DNA of 64,000 nucleotides from Streptomyces antibioticus (GCF_001514065.1 NZ_KQ948423.1:891717-955716), one strand, 5' to 3'; counted from the first letter of the stretch, positions 41,055-49,560 are shown. The notes: generated from the sequence alone by a model not told the origin. A program made the numbers and translations.

Positions 41055-42140
41055 TCAGCCCTCCGCCCGCCCGAACAGCGGCGCCAGCAGCGACTGGGCC
41101 GCTCCCTCGGCCACCCCCCGCACCCCGCCGGGAGCGATCCGCACCGGCACCGGCTCCTCGCCCCGGGCCCGCTCCCGCAGTACCGCCCGTACCCCGCCGA
41201 CGAACTCCTCCGGCGCCGAGGCGACCGTACGTCCGCCCAGCAGGACCAGGTCGATGTCCAGCAGCCCGACCAGGTTGGCAGCCCCGACCCCCAGCACCCG
41301 CGCCGCCTCCGCCACGTCACCGCGCCGCACGGCGCCCAGGCACAGCGCCTCGATGCAGCCCCGGTTGCCGCACCCGCACACCGGCCCGTCCAGCTGGACC
41401 ACCTGATGGCCGAACTCGCCCGCGCCGGTCCTGGCCCCCCGGTGCACGGCCCCGCCGATCACCAGCCCGGCGCCGAGCCCGGTCCCGAGGTGCAGGTAGG
41501 CGAAGGAGGCGCCCTCGTCCGCGACCGCGAGGCCCAGCGCGGCGGCGTTGGTGTCCTTGTCCACGACGACCGGCAGCCCGAGCCGCGCCGCGAGCGCGTC
41601 CCGCAGCGGAAACCCGTCCCACTCCGGAAACCCCGTCACCCGGTGCAGCACGCCCCGCACATGGTCGAGCGGCCCGGGCAGCGCCACGCCCACCCCGAGC
41701 ACCGACGCCACGGACTCGGCCAGTCCCTCCGCCGCCCGGGCCACCCCCTCGACGACCGCCTCCGCACCCGCCCCCAGGTCCATCGGCAGGCACCGCTCCC
41801 CCACCACGGTCCCGTCCAGATCGACCAGCACGGCCCGCAGCTCGTCCCGGTCCAGATGGACGCCGATCGCATGCCCGGCCTCCGGCACCAGCCGCAGCAC
41901 CGTGCGCGGTTTGCCCCCGGTGGACGCACGGCGGCCCGCCTCCGCCGCGAGCCCCTCCTCCCGCAGCCGCCCGGTGATCTTGCTGACGGCCTGCGGGGTC
42001 AGCCCGGTGCGCTCGGCGAGCTCCAGCCGGCTGATGCCGTCGCCACCGGCGGTGCGCAGCAGGTCCAGCACCAGTGCGGTGTTGTGGCTGCGCAGAGCCG
42101 GGAGGTTGGCGCCGACGTTCGTCCTGTTCACGCCCCCCAT
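41055..42140 (-). CDS. ROK family transcriptional regulator
   Basis: 361 residues from the ATG at 42140. The N-terminal winged HTH (about 12-70) contains ISRLELAERTGLTPQAVSKITGRL. The ROK sugar-kinase-like domain follows, with the zinc site CGCGNRGCIEALC and the ROK signature GEFGHQVVQLDG. It senses a sugar or sugar derivative and represses a neighbouring gene. Divergent from the Gfo/Idh/MocA gene; the 27-bp operator between them decides the pairing. The frame runs on upstream to 43259 but only as antisense of that gene. Confidence 0.92.
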   Translation of the reverse strand: MGGVNRTNVGANLPALRSHNTALVLDLLRTAGGDGISRLELAERTGLTPQAVSKITGRLREEGLAAEAGRRASTGGKPRTVLRLVPEAGHAIGVHLDRDELRAVLVDLDGTVVGERCLPMDLGAGAEAVVEGVARAAEGLAESVASVLGVGVALPGPLDHVRGVLHRVTGFPEWDGFPLRDALAARLGLPVVVDKDTNAAALGLAVADEGASFAYLHLGTGLGAGLVIGGAVHRGARTGAGEFGHQVVQLDGPVCGCGNRGCIEALCLGAVRRGDVAEAARVLGVGAANLVGLLDIDLVLLGGRTVASAPEEFVGGVRAVLRERARGEEPVPVRIAPGGVRGVAEGAAQSLLAPLFGRAEG

Positions 42141-42155
42141 TGTCGCCTGTGCTTG

Positions 42156-42182
42156 CACTTTGGCAACAGCGTTGCGAAAGTG
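42156..42182. promoter_or_regulatory. 27-bp inverted-repeat operator between ROK and oxidoreductase genes
   Basis: CACTTTGGCAAC-AGC-GTTGCGAAAGTG: two 12-bp arms matching at 11 of 12 positions round a 3-bp centre. It fills the space between the divergent starts (ROK ATG at 42140, oxidoreductase ATG at 42189), so it is the probable ROK binding site for both genes. Confidence 0.88.
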
Positions 42183-42188
42183 GGGTGC

Positions 42189-43283
42189 ATGACTGGTACG
42201 ACTCCTGGCATCCCCGAGGCCCCCCTCCGCGTGGGCCTCATCGGATACGGCCTCGCCGGCTCCGTCTTCCACGCCCCGCTGATCGCGGCCACCGAGAGCC
42301 TCGCCCTCGACACGGTGGTCACCTCGAACCCCGAGCGCCAGGAGCAGGCCCGCGCCGAGTTCCCGGACGTACGTGTCGCCGCGACCCCCGACGAGTTGTT
42401 CGACCGCGCCGACGAGCTCGACCTGGTCGTCATCGCCTCCCCCAACAAGACGCACGTCCAGCTCGCCACCGCCGCCCTCAAGGCCGGCCTCCCGGTCGTC
42501 GTCGACAAGCCCGTCGCGGGCACGGCGGCCGAGGCGCGCGAGCTGGCGGCCCTGGCCGAGGAGCGGGGCCTGCTCCTCTCCGTCTTCCAGAACCGCCGTT
42601 GGGACAACGACTTCCTGACGCTCCGCAAGCTCCTCGCCGAGGGCGCGCTGGGTGACGTATGGCGCTTCGAGTCGCGCTTCGAGCGGTGGCGGCCGCAGCC
42701 GAAGGGCGGCTGGCGGGAGTCCGGCGACCCGGCAGAGATCGGAGGTCTGCTGTACGACCTCGGCAGCCATGTCGTCGACCAGGCGCTCGTCCTCTTCGGC
42801 CCCGTGACCTCTGTGTACGCCGAGGCGGACATCCGACGGACCGGCGCCTCCGTCGACGACGACACGTTCATCGCCCTGACCCACGCGAACGGCGTCCGCT
42901 CCCACCTCTACGTCTCCGCGACCACCGCCCAACTCGGCCCGCGGTTCCGGGTACTGGGCTCCGAGGCGGGGTACGTGAAGTACGGCCTCGACCCCCAGGA
43001 GGCGGCCCTGCGGGACGGCAAGCGGCCGGGGACCGACAAGGACTGGGGTCTCGAACCCGAGCCGATGTGGGGCCGGGTCGGCGCCGGGGAATCCCCGGTG
43101 ACCGGCGGCGGACGCGCCGAACCGACCCTCCCCGGGGACTACCCCGCTTACTATGCGGCCGTGGCGAAAGCCCTGCTCGACGGCGGTCCCAACCCGGTGA
43201 CCGCACTTGAGGCGGCCGCCGCCCTCGACGTACTGGAGGCGGCCCGCCGTTCGGCCCACGACGGAGTGGTGGTGAAGCTGTGA
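42189..43283 (+). CDS. Gfo/Idh/MocA family oxidoreductase
   Basis: 364 residues. Nucleotide-binding loop VGLIGYGLAGSVFHAPLI, then VVIASPNKTH, then the family's catalytic-lysine region VVVDKPVAGTAAEA (EKP-type), and QNRRWDNDFLTLR downstream. These NAD(P)-dependent enzymes oxidise sugars, inositols or related compounds. Next to a ROK regulator, so probably a sugar-linked substrate. The stop overlaps the GTG of the next gene by 4 bp, so the HbpS-like protein is translated with it. Confidence 0.92.
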   Translation: MTGTTPGIPEAPLRVGLIGYGLAGSVFHAPLIAATESLALDTVVTSNPERQEQARAEFPDVRVAATPDELFDRADELDLVVIASPNKTHVQLATAALKAGLPVVVDKPVAGTAAEARELAALAEERGLLLSVFQNRRWDNDFLTLRKLLAEGALGDVWRFESRFERWRPQPKGGWRESGDPAEIGGLLYDLGSHVVDQALVLFGPVTSVYAEADIRRTGASVDDDTFIALTHANGVRSHLYVSATTAQLGPRFRVLGSEAGYVKYGLDPQEAALRDGKRPGTDKDWGLEPEPMWGRVGAGESPVTGGGRAEPTLPGDYPAYYAAVAKALLDGGPNPVTALEAAAALDVLEAARRSAHDGVVVKL

Positions 43284-43789
43284 CGCACAACACCGAGCTG
43301 ACCCCGAAGTTCCATCCGGAACTGACCCCGCCGATCGAGGAGTTGGAGGCCCAGGAACGCCGTCTGGTCTTCCGCGGGTTCACCCATGACGACGCCTGGG
43401 CGCTGGGCTCCCTGCTGGTGGACCTGGCCCGCGAGCGCCAGGCCCCGGTCGCGATCGACATCCACCGCGCCGGCCAGCAGCTCTTCCACGCCGCCCTGCC
43501 GGGTTCCACCCCGGACAACGACGCCTGGATCAACCGCAAGCGCCGGGTGGTCGAGCGCTACGGCTCCGCGTCCTACCTGGTCGGCGCCCGCTTCCGCGCC
43601 AAGGGCACGACGTTCGAGGAGAGCTCCCGCCTGGACCCGGACGAGTACGCGGCCCATGGGGGTTCGTTCCCGATCACGGTGGAGGGCGTAGGGGTCGTGG
43701 GCGCGGTGACGGTGAGCGGTCTGCCGCAGCTCCAGGACCACAAGTTCGTGGTGGAGGCGCTGGAGGAGTTCCTGAGCAAGGACCAGTAG
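43280..43789 (+). CDS. UPF0303 / HbpS-like heme-degrading-domain protein
   Basis: 169 residues from the GTG at 43280, overlapping the oxidoreductase stop. Blocks RRLVFRGFTHDDAWALGSLLVDLA, VAIDIHRAGQQLFHAALPG and FPITVEGVGVVGAVTVSGLPQ match the UPF0303 / heme-degrading HbpS-like alpha-beta fold. HbpS relatives bind heme or corrins; many UPF0303 members are uncharacterised. Translational coupling with the oxidoreductase suggests a shared substrate or cofactor role. Confidence 0.85.
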   Translation: MTHNTELTPKFHPELTPPIEELEAQERRLVFRGFTHDDAWALGSLLVDLARERQAPVAIDIHRAGQQLFHAALPGSTPDNDAWINRKRRVVERYGSASYLVGARFRAKGTTFEESSRLDPDEYAAHGGSFPITVEGVGVVGAVTVSGLPQLQDHKFVVEALEEFLSKDQ

Positions 43790-43866
43790 ATGCCCAGGGG
43801 CGCGGGGAACTGCGCGGCCAGCCACGAACCACCCGCAGCCGCCACCCGACCCGCGCCCCAGCCCCC

Positions 43867-44724
43867 TTAGGCGTCCTTCAGTTCCTGCCGCTGCCGCCCA
43901 AGTCCCTCGATCTCCAGCTCCACCACATCCCCCGCCCGCAGGAACGGCTTGGGATCAGGCGCGCCCAGCGCAACTCCCGCAGGCGTCCCCGTGTTGATGA
44001 CGTCCCCGGGGTACAGGGTTATGAACTGGCTGACGTACCGCACCACTTCCGCCACCGGGAAGATCTGCTCGGCCGTCGTACCGTCCTGCTTCAGCTCCCC
44101 GTTGACCCACAGCTTCAGCGACAGGTTCTGCGGGTCGGGCACCTCGTCCGCCGTCACCAGCCACGGCCCCAGCGGATTGAACGTCTCGCAGTTCTTGCCC
44201 TTGTCCCATGTGCCGCCGCGCTCCAGCTGGAACTCCCGCTCGGACACGTCGTGCGCGACCGCGTACCCGGCGACATGCCCGAGCGCCGCCTCCGCCGACT
44301 CGACATAACGAGCCGTACGTCCGATGACGACGGCCAGCTCGACCTCCCAGTCGGTCTGCACCGACCCGCGAGGGACCAGCACCGTGTCGTTCGGGCCCAC
44401 GACGGTGTCGGCGGCCTTGAAGAAGATCACCGGCTCGGCGGGCGGCTGGGCGCCGGTCTCGCGGGCGTGGTCGTGGTAGTTCAGGCCGATGCAGACGATC
44501 TTGCCGATGCGGGCGAGCGGCGGTCCGATCCGCAGCCCGGTCGGGTCGAGCACGGGCAGCGTGCCCGCCTCGGCCGCGGCCCGGATCCGGCCCAGTGCGT
44601 CGGCGTCGGCGAGCAGCGCTCCGTCGAGGTCGGGGACGACACCGGAGAGGTCCCGCAGGACACCCTCGCCGTCGAGCAGTGCGGGCGTCTCCGCTCCCGC
44701 CGTACCGACTCGCAGCAGCTTCAT
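43867..44724 (-). CDS. Fumarylacetoacetate hydrolase (FAH) family protein
   Basis: 285 residues from the ATG at 44724. Metal-binding blocks typical of the C-terminal FAH domain: KIVCIGLNYHDHARETG, EPVIFFKAADTVVGPND, DWEVELAVVIGRTARYV, GYAVAHDVSEREFQ and VINTGTPAGVALG. Members split C-C bonds or hydrate/decarboxylate keto acids in aromatic-ring or sugar-acid breakdown. Convergent with the HbpS-like gene, 77 bp apart. No pathway partners adjacent, so the substrate stays open. Confidence 0.92.
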   Translation of the reverse strand: MKLLRVGTAGAETPALLDGEGVLRDLSGVVPDLDGALLADADALGRIRAAAEAGTLPVLDPTGLRIGPPLARIGKIVCIGLNYHDHARETGAQPPAEPVIFFKAADTVVGPNDTVLVPRGSVQTDWEVELAVVIGRTARYVESAEAALGHVAGYAVAHDVSEREFQLERGGTWDKGKNCETFNPLGPWLVTADEVPDPQNLSLKLWVNGELKQDGTTAEQIFPVAEVVRYVSQFITLYPGDVINTGTPAGVALGAPDPKPFLRAGDVVELEIEGLGRQRQELKDA

Positions 44725-44859
44725 GATCACAGTCTCCCTCGATCGCGATGCGCCCTCCGACGGGTGCAGCCATCGGATGACTGGTCGATCCTCCAAGCTC
44801 GGCGTCCAGTCCGCAATACCCGGTTCACGGACTGGACCGGGACCGGCACCCCGGGGAGG

Positions 44860-45546
44860 TCAGCGATACAGGAAGGCCCGTTCCACCGCGCTCCAGGTCG
44901 TGCTGGTCACGACGTAGAGCGCGGCGGCCAGCGGCACCACCGCCACGGTGAAGAGCGTGAAGAAGGACATGAACGGCATGACCTTGGTCATCGCCCCCAT
45001 GCCGGGCACGGTCTGACCGTCGGCCACCGGCATCACCGTCGTCCGCTTGGCGCGCCGGTAGTTGAACGCGGCGACGACCGCGACGAGCGCGAAGAGGGCG
45101 GCGTACACCAGCCCCGCGCCGCCGAGCATCCCGCCGTCACCGAGCGCGTCGGTCCAGCGGCCGCCGAGGGGCGCGGCGAGGAGTTCATGGGTCAGCAGCG
45201 GGTTCGTGGTGTTGGAGAACAGGTGGTAGAGGAGGAAGAAGGCGGGCAGCTGGAGCAGGCTCGGCAGGCAGCCGGACAGCGGGGACACCTTTTCCTCGGC
45301 GTGCAGTTCCAGCACCGCCTTCTGGAGTTTCTCGGGGTTCTTGGCGTGCTTCTTCCGCAGCTCGGCGATCTTCGGCTGGAGTCGGGTGCGGGCCTTCTGG
45401 CCGCGGGCCGCAGCCCGGGACAGGGGGTGGACGAGGAGTCGTACGACCGCGGTGAACAGGACGATCGCGCCGGCCGCGGCGGATGCGCCGAGCAGCGGGT
45501 GGAGGAGGTCGGCGAGCTGCTCGACCAGGGTGGCGAAGACGGACAT
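44860..45546 (-). CDS. YidC/Oxa1 family membrane protein insertase, short paralog
   Basis: 228 residues with the five-helix YidC core: TAVVRLLVHPLSRAAARGQK (positively charged groove side), LLQLPAFFLLYHLF, and LFTVAVVPLAAALYVVTSTTWS. The conserved groove arginine lies in VVRLLVHPL. The short form lacks the N-terminal lipoprotein signal and long tail of the main Streptomyces YidC. It is therefore probably an accessory insertase. Its neighbour is the DUF6412-like membrane protein; about 105 bp separate them. Confidence 0.9.
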   Translation of the reverse strand: MSVFATLVEQLADLLHPLLGASAAAGAIVLFTAVVRLLVHPLSRAAARGQKARTRLQPKIAELRKKHAKNPEKLQKAVLELHAEEKVSPLSGCLPSLLQLPAFFLLYHLFSNTTNPLLTHELLAAPLGGRWTDALGDGGMLGGAGLVYAALFALVAVVAAFNYRRAKRTTVMPVADGQTVPGMGAMTKVMPFMSFFTLFTVAVVPLAAALYVVTSTTWSAVERAFLYR

Positions 45547-45652
45547 GGGTGAGCCCTCCGGGGGTCTCGTCGGTGCCGGAACGTTCCGGGGATGGCCGGG
45601 AACGGCATGACGACCCGCGCGAGGGCAGGCAGACGGAAGGGGCGTGCGGGCC

Positions 45653-45970
45653 CTACGCGGTGGTCGCCGGGAGGGCGTGTCCGGGAGCTCGGGGCCTGGT
45701 GCGGCCCCGGGCGTCCGGGTCGCGTTGCGGCAGGAAGGCCGTACGGCGGGCGCGGTCCCTGATGGCCGTACGCACCCGGGTGGGCGGCACGGCGGGGGCG
45801 CAGCGCGCGGCGGCGAGCACGCAGAGCGCGAGGGCGGAGCCGGCCGCGGCGGTCGCGGCGAGCGCGACCGTGGCGGAGAGGCTGCCCGCGTCGAGGACGG
45901 CGAGCTGGAGGAGCAGGAGCAGCGGGAGGAACAGGGCGACGGCGGGTGCCGGCCGCGGACTGCGCTTCAC
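45653..45970 (-). CDS. DUF6412-like small membrane protein
   Basis: 105 residues. Two hydrophobic segments (about 8-28, 32-60) are followed by an Arg-rich cytosolic tail (TRVRTAIRDRARRTAFLPQRD). DUF6412 is the best match I know, by the RVRTAIRDRARRTAFLP stretch. Function unknown. Same strand as the YidC-like gene and directly upstream of it, so the two may work together at the membrane. Confidence 0.75.
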   Translation of the reverse strand: MKRSPRPAPAVALFLPLLLLLQLAVLDAGSLSATVALAATAAAGSALALCVLAAARCAPAVPPTRVRTAIRDRARRTAFLPQRDPDARGRTRPRAPGHALPATTA

Positions 45971-46018
45971 CGATCCCCCTCCCTGCCTGTCTGCCTGTCT
46001 GGGTGCGTGCTCCCTCGG

Positions 46019-46546
46019 TTATACCTGACTGGTCTCGAGCGGCTGAAGAAGCCTCCTCGGCTTGAGCAGCGCGCGGCTGACCGGATCCGCCGGGTCCGGA
46101 TCGAGTCCGGGTCCCGGCTCCATCAGAACGTCCTCGACCGGTACGAGGGTTCCGCAGGCGGGGCATTCGCCGTACGGCCCGAGTTCGGTGCCGCAGTCCG
46201 CGTGCCGGAACCAGCGCAGCCGGGCCTCGTCGTAGTGCTCGCGGCCCCAGCGGCCCAGCGAGCGGATGGTGGGCCACAGTCCGATGCCGCGGTCGGTGAT
46301 GACGTACTCGTCGCGCGGCGGCGACTCCTGGTAGCGGCGCTTCTCCAGGATTCCCTCCTCGGTGAGGGTCTGGAGGCGGGCGGCCAGGACGGCGCGCGGG
46401 ATGCCGAGGTGGACGAGGAAGTCGTTGTAGCGCCGTACCCCGTAGAGCGCGTCGCGGACGATGAGCAGCGTCCAACGCTCGCCGACGATCTCCAGCGCGC
46501 GGGCGATCGAGCATTCCTGCGTCGCGTAGTCCTTGCCCAGTGCCAT
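46019..46546 (-). CDS. HxlR family transcriptional regulator
   Basis: 175 residues from the ATG at 46546 (AAGGTGG upstream). HxlR landmarks: CSIARALEIVGERWTLLIVRDAL, RRYNDFLVHLGIPRAVLAARLQTL, REYVITDRGIGLWPTI. A C-terminal stretch with HADCGTELGPYGECPACG adds three cysteines and a histidine, a possible zinc or thiol sensor, longer than in the shortest HxlR proteins. Divergent from an MFS exporter gene; two copies of a GGTTCAATGA-type site lie between and at the start of that gene. Confidence 0.9.
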   Translation of the reverse strand: MALGKDYATQECSIARALEIVGERWTLLIVRDALYGVRRYNDFLVHLGIPRAVLAARLQTLTEEGILEKRRYQESPPRDEYVITDRGIGLWPTIRSLGRWGREHYDEARLRWFRHADCGTELGPYGECPACGTLVPVEDVLMEPGPGLDPDPADPVSRALLKPRRLLQPLETSQV

Positions 46547-46577
46547 GTCATCCACCTTAGCCAGTTTGCGACACGTT

Positions 46578-46639
46578 GGTTCAATGACCGAACTGACCCT
46601 GCTAGGGTACGGGACATGGTCAGGTTCAATGAACGAACC
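46578..46639. promoter_or_regulatory. Paired 17-bp operator for the HxlR regulator
   Basis: GGTTCAATGACCGAACT (46578-46594) and GGTTCAATGAACGAACC (46623-46639), 15 of 17 bases alike, each with GGTTC...GAAC(C/T) dyad ends. The first overlaps the likely -35 region and the second begins inside the MFS frame. A -10-like TAGGGT (46603-46608) lies between them. This fits autoregulation and repression of the exporter. Confidence 0.8.
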
Positions 46640-48016
46640 GTAACCGGTTCCCCCGCGACCACCGCTTCCGCCGCCCCGGTGCCAGCCCCCCACCCCGGCC
46701 GCACCCTCGCCCTGACCAGCGCCACCACGGCCGTCGCACTGATGACGTACACGGCGCCGATGGTCACGCTCCCCGAGACCGCCGCCGACCTGCACACCCC
46801 GCTCTCCGCCCAGGCCTGGCTCCTCAACGGCACCCCGCTCGGCCTCGCCGCCCTCCTCCTGGTGGCCGGCAGCCTCGCCGACGACCACGGCCGCCGCCGG
46901 ATCTTCACCGCCGGCACCTTCGCCCTGGGCCTCACCACGGTCCTCGGCGCGTTCGCGTCGACGACCTGGGAGTTCACGCTCGCCCGGATCGCCCAGGGCG
47001 CGGCCAGCGCGGGCCTGCTCGCCAGCAGCCTGGGCCTGCTCGTGCACGCCTTCCCGACCCCGCACGGCCGCCTGCGCGCGACCGGCGTGTGGGGCGCCTT
47101 CGTCAGCGGCGGCATAGCCGTCGGCCCCCTGGTCGCGGGCGCGATGCCCGACTGGCGGGTGGCGTACGGGGTGCTGGGCGCCGCGGCGCTGCTCCTGGCG
47201 GCCCTGGGCAGCCGCAGTCTCACCGAGTCCAAGGCCCCTCGCCCCGGCCGCCCCGACGTGCTCGGCGCCCTCACCTTCGGGCTGGCGCTGGTCGCCCTGA
47301 TCGCGGCCCTCACCCTGGGCCGGGACGGCTGGCTACGGGCCCCGGTGGGCCTGTTGCTGCTGGCGTCGATCGCGCTGGTGGCCGCCTTCACCTGGGTGGA
47401 ACGCCGTACGGCAACCCCGATGATCGACCTCGGTCTGCTGCGCCGCCCCGCCTTCCTGGCCTCCTCCGCGGGCGGCCTGTTCACCGGCCTCGCGGTGATC
47501 GGCCTCTTCAGCTTCCTGCCGGCGCTGCTCCAGCAGACCCTCGGCATGTCCGCGATGAACACGGCCTGGCTGTTCCTGCTCTGGTCCGGCCTCTCCTTCG
47601 CGGTGGCCCTCCAGGCCCGCCGCCTCGCCGGCCGTGTCCCGCCCCGCCTCCAACTTGCCCTCGGTTTCGCCCTGCACGCGGCCGGCGTCCTGACGATGCT
47701 CGGCGCCCTCTCCGCGCACTCCTGGACCCGCCTCCTGCCCGGCCTGCTCCTCGGCGGCATCGGCAGCGGCCTCCTCAACGCCGCGCTTCCGCTGGTGGCG
47801 GTGGAGTCGGTGCCGGCCGCCCGGGCCGCCATGGGGTCGGGCGCGCAGCAGACGTTCCGGTACGTCGGCTCGTGCGCCGGCGTCGCGCTGACGATCGCGG
47901 TGTCGACGTCGACGGGCGGCGGCCTGGCGCACGGCGCGGACATCGCGATGGTCGTGTCGGCGGGGCTGGCGGTGGCGGCGGCCGTGCTGCTGGGGGTGCT
48001 GCGGGAGCGGGCGTAG
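46616..48016 (+). CDS. Major facilitator superfamily drug:H+ antiporter (DHA2/EmrB-like)
   Basis: 466 residues from the ATG at 46616. About 14 hydrophobic segments. The cytosolic loop GSLADDHGRRRIFTAG (motif A) follows TM2 and GVWGAFVSGGIAVGPLVAGA is the antiporter motif C, so this is a multidrug exporter of the 14-TM branch. There is no ribosome site; the -10-like TAGGGT ends 7 bases upstream, so the message may be leaderless. The HxlR gene is divergent. Three imperfect echoes of the gene's last ~35 bp follow downstream. Confidence 0.9.
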   Translation: MVRFNERTVTGSPATTASAAPVPAPHPGRTLALTSATTAVALMTYTAPMVTLPETAADLHTPLSAQAWLLNGTPLGLAALLLVAGSLADDHGRRRIFTAGTFALGLTTVLGAFASTTWEFTLARIAQGAASAGLLASSLGLLVHAFPTPHGRLRATGVWGAFVSGGIAVGPLVAGAMPDWRVAYGVLGAAALLLAALGSRSLTESKAPRPGRPDVLGALTFGLALVALIAALTLGRDGWLRAPVGLLLLASIALVAAFTWVERRTATPMIDLGLLRRPAFLASSAGGLFTGLAVIGLFSFLPALLQQTLGMSAMNTAWLFLLWSGLSFAVALQARRLAGRVPPRLQLALGFALHAAGVLTMLGALSAHSWTRLLPGLLLGGIGSGLLNAALPLVAVESVPAARAAMGSGAQQTFRYVGSCAGVALTIAVSTSTGGGLAHGADIAMVVSAGLAVAAAVLLGVLRERA

Positions 48017-48028
48017 GCGACCGTGCCG

Positions 48029-48218
48029 CTGGAACGGGTATGGGCGACCGCGTCGGCGGGGCCGGCGGTGACGGCGGTCGTGCTGCCGGGGGTGCTGCGG
48101 GAGCGGGCGCAGGCGTCGTGCTGCTGGAACGGGTATGGGCGACCGCGTCGGCGGGGCCGGCGGTGACGGCGGTCGTGCTGCCGGGGGTGCTGCGGGAGCG
48201 GGCGCAGGCGTCGTGCTG
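48029..48218. repeat. Tandem 95-bp repeat (two exact copies) after the MFS gene
   Basis: The 95-bp unit beginning CTGGAACGGGTATGGGCGAC is present at 48029-48123 and 48124-48218. Each unit contains a near copy of the MFS gene's last bases (GTGCTGCCGGGGGTGCTGCGG then GAGCGGGCG). A third, more diverged copy of that piece ends at 48243 (GGTGTTGCGCGAGCAGGCGTAG). The unit length is not a multiple of three, so no protein repeat is kept; this is a 3'-end duplication expanded in tandem. Confidence 0.9.
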
Positions 48219-48258
48219 CCGGGTGTTGCGCGAGCAGGCGTAGGGCGTAGGACCCAGG

Positions 48259-49020
48259 TCAGCGGGGGCGCATCGAGGTCAGCTTGGCCCACACCACCAG
48301 CCGGTACCGGGACGTGTACTCCGGGGTGCAGGTGGTGAGGGTGAGGTAGTAGCCGGGTTCGGAGTAGCCGTACGCGGTACGGACCGTGGAGCGCGGGACG
48401 CGGTTCAGGACGCCCGAGTCACGGGCCGAGGTCCGGTCGAGGGTCTTGTCGACGGCGTACGTGTAGACCGCGGTCCGGGTCTCCACCTGGATGGTGTCCT
48501 TCGCGGCCAGCCGGTCGAGGTGGCGGAACGGCTCCCCGTGGGTGTTCCGGTGCCCCGCGAGCGCGAAGTTCCCGGCCTGGCCGGGCTGTTGGGTACCGGG
48601 GTAGTGGCCGACGTACCCCTTGTTGAGCACCTCCTGCTTGCCGACGCCCTCGGCGACGGGGACGCGGAGGTGGAGGCGGGGGATGGTGAGGATGGCGTAG
48701 GCCTGGGACCAACTGGGCTGTGCGGGACGGGTGATGGGCTGCCGGTGGGTGGAGGGGACCTGCGGCTCCGGCTCCCCCGAGCCCTCGGGCGCATCGCTGG
48801 GCGGTGAGGTCGACGCCCCGGTCCCCCACTCCCGCTCCAACGCCTCCACCTTCCGCTCGGCGCCGCGCCGGGCCTCCCGGTTGGTCCACCACAGCTGATG
48901 AACGACGAGGAGCAGCAGCACCACCCCTACGGTGACCAGGAGTTCACCCCCCGCCCACACCACCCGCCGCCGTCGGGCACGCCGACGCCGGGTGTCGTGC
49001 CGTACGACGGGAATGCGCAT
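48259..49020 (-). CDS. Class E sortase
   Basis: 253 residues from the ATG at 49020. A basic N-terminus (RHDTRRRRARRRR), one membrane segment (about 24-43), a Glu/Ser/Pro stalk, then the sortase barrel. Active-site His in ALAGHRNTHGEPF, Cys in LTLTTCTPEYTSRYRL with the catalytic Arg four residues after the Glu/Tyr pair. TLTTCxPxxTSxxRL is the class E pattern; class E enzymes recognise LAxTG boxes and anchor chaplins and other surface proteins. The probable substrate with an LARTG box is at 40216. Confidence 0.93.
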   Translation of the reverse strand: MRIPVVRHDTRRRRARRRRVVWAGGELLVTVGVVLLLLVVHQLWWTNREARRGAERKVEALEREWGTGASTSPPSDAPEGSGEPEPQVPSTHRQPITRPAQPSWSQAYAILTIPRLHLRVPVAEGVGKQEVLNKGYVGHYPGTQQPGQAGNFALAGHRNTHGEPFRHLDRLAAKDTIQVETRTAVYTYAVDKTLDRTSARDSGVLNRVPRSTVRTAYGYSEPGYYLTLTTCTPEYTSRYRLVVWAKLTSMRPR

Positions 49021-49125
49021 GCGCCCACCTGCCCGCTCGCCCGTCCGGTTGCCCACCTGACCTGCACCGGGCCCGCACGATAAGCGCTGCTTCTCCAAGT
49101 CACCAGCCCCATAAGCTCTTCGGCC

Positions 49126-49560
49126 ATGAGCAATCTCTGGTTCCTGGCCGCGATCCCGTTCCTCGGCGGCCTCGCCCTCATGGCCCACCAGGCCGAAGTC
49201 GCCATCACCGAGACCGTGTTGCGCCGCCTCGGCCGCCGTACCGAGGGTGTGGTGACGGGCCACCTGACGTCCCGGTCGGGGACGGACCCGTACCGCCACC
49301 CGACCGTCCGCTGGACCGACGAGAAGGGCACGGAACACGAGCACGCCGTCTCGGCCGGCTCCCGCCGCTTCGCCGAGGGCAATGTCGTCGGCGTCATCCA
49401 CAACCCCGGCGCCCCCGACACCGTGGCCCTGGACACGACAGAGCGCTACAAGACGGCCGTGTTCGGGCTGTGGCTGGGCGTCCTGCTGTGGGCGGGCGCG
49501 CTGACGGCGGTGCTGATACGGATCGCGACGCTGCTGCCGGAGTACCGGTACGGCTACTAG
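49126..49560 (+). CDS. DUF3592-type membrane protein, second copy
   Basis: 144 residues with an N-terminal helix (about 3-22) and a C-terminal helix (about 112-134). Between them is the DUF3592-like beta domain: EGVVTGHLTSRSG, HPTVRWTDEKGTEHEHAVS, GNVVGVIHNPGAPDTVAL. Similar in layout to the protein at 26891. Function unknown. Divergent from the class E sortase gene, 105 bp apart. Confidence 0.82.
   Translation: MSNLWFLAAIPFLGGLALMAHQAEVAITETVLRRLGRRTEGVVTGHLTSRSGTDPYRHPTVRWTDEKGTEHEHAVSAGSRRFAEGNVVGVIHNPGAPDTVALDTTERYKTAVFGLWLGVLLWAGALTAVLIRIATLLPEYRYGY

Noticed and set aside
48029-48218. Possible CRISPR-like array
   Set aside because: Two adjacent 95-bp units without spacers, no cas genes; a simple tandem duplication.
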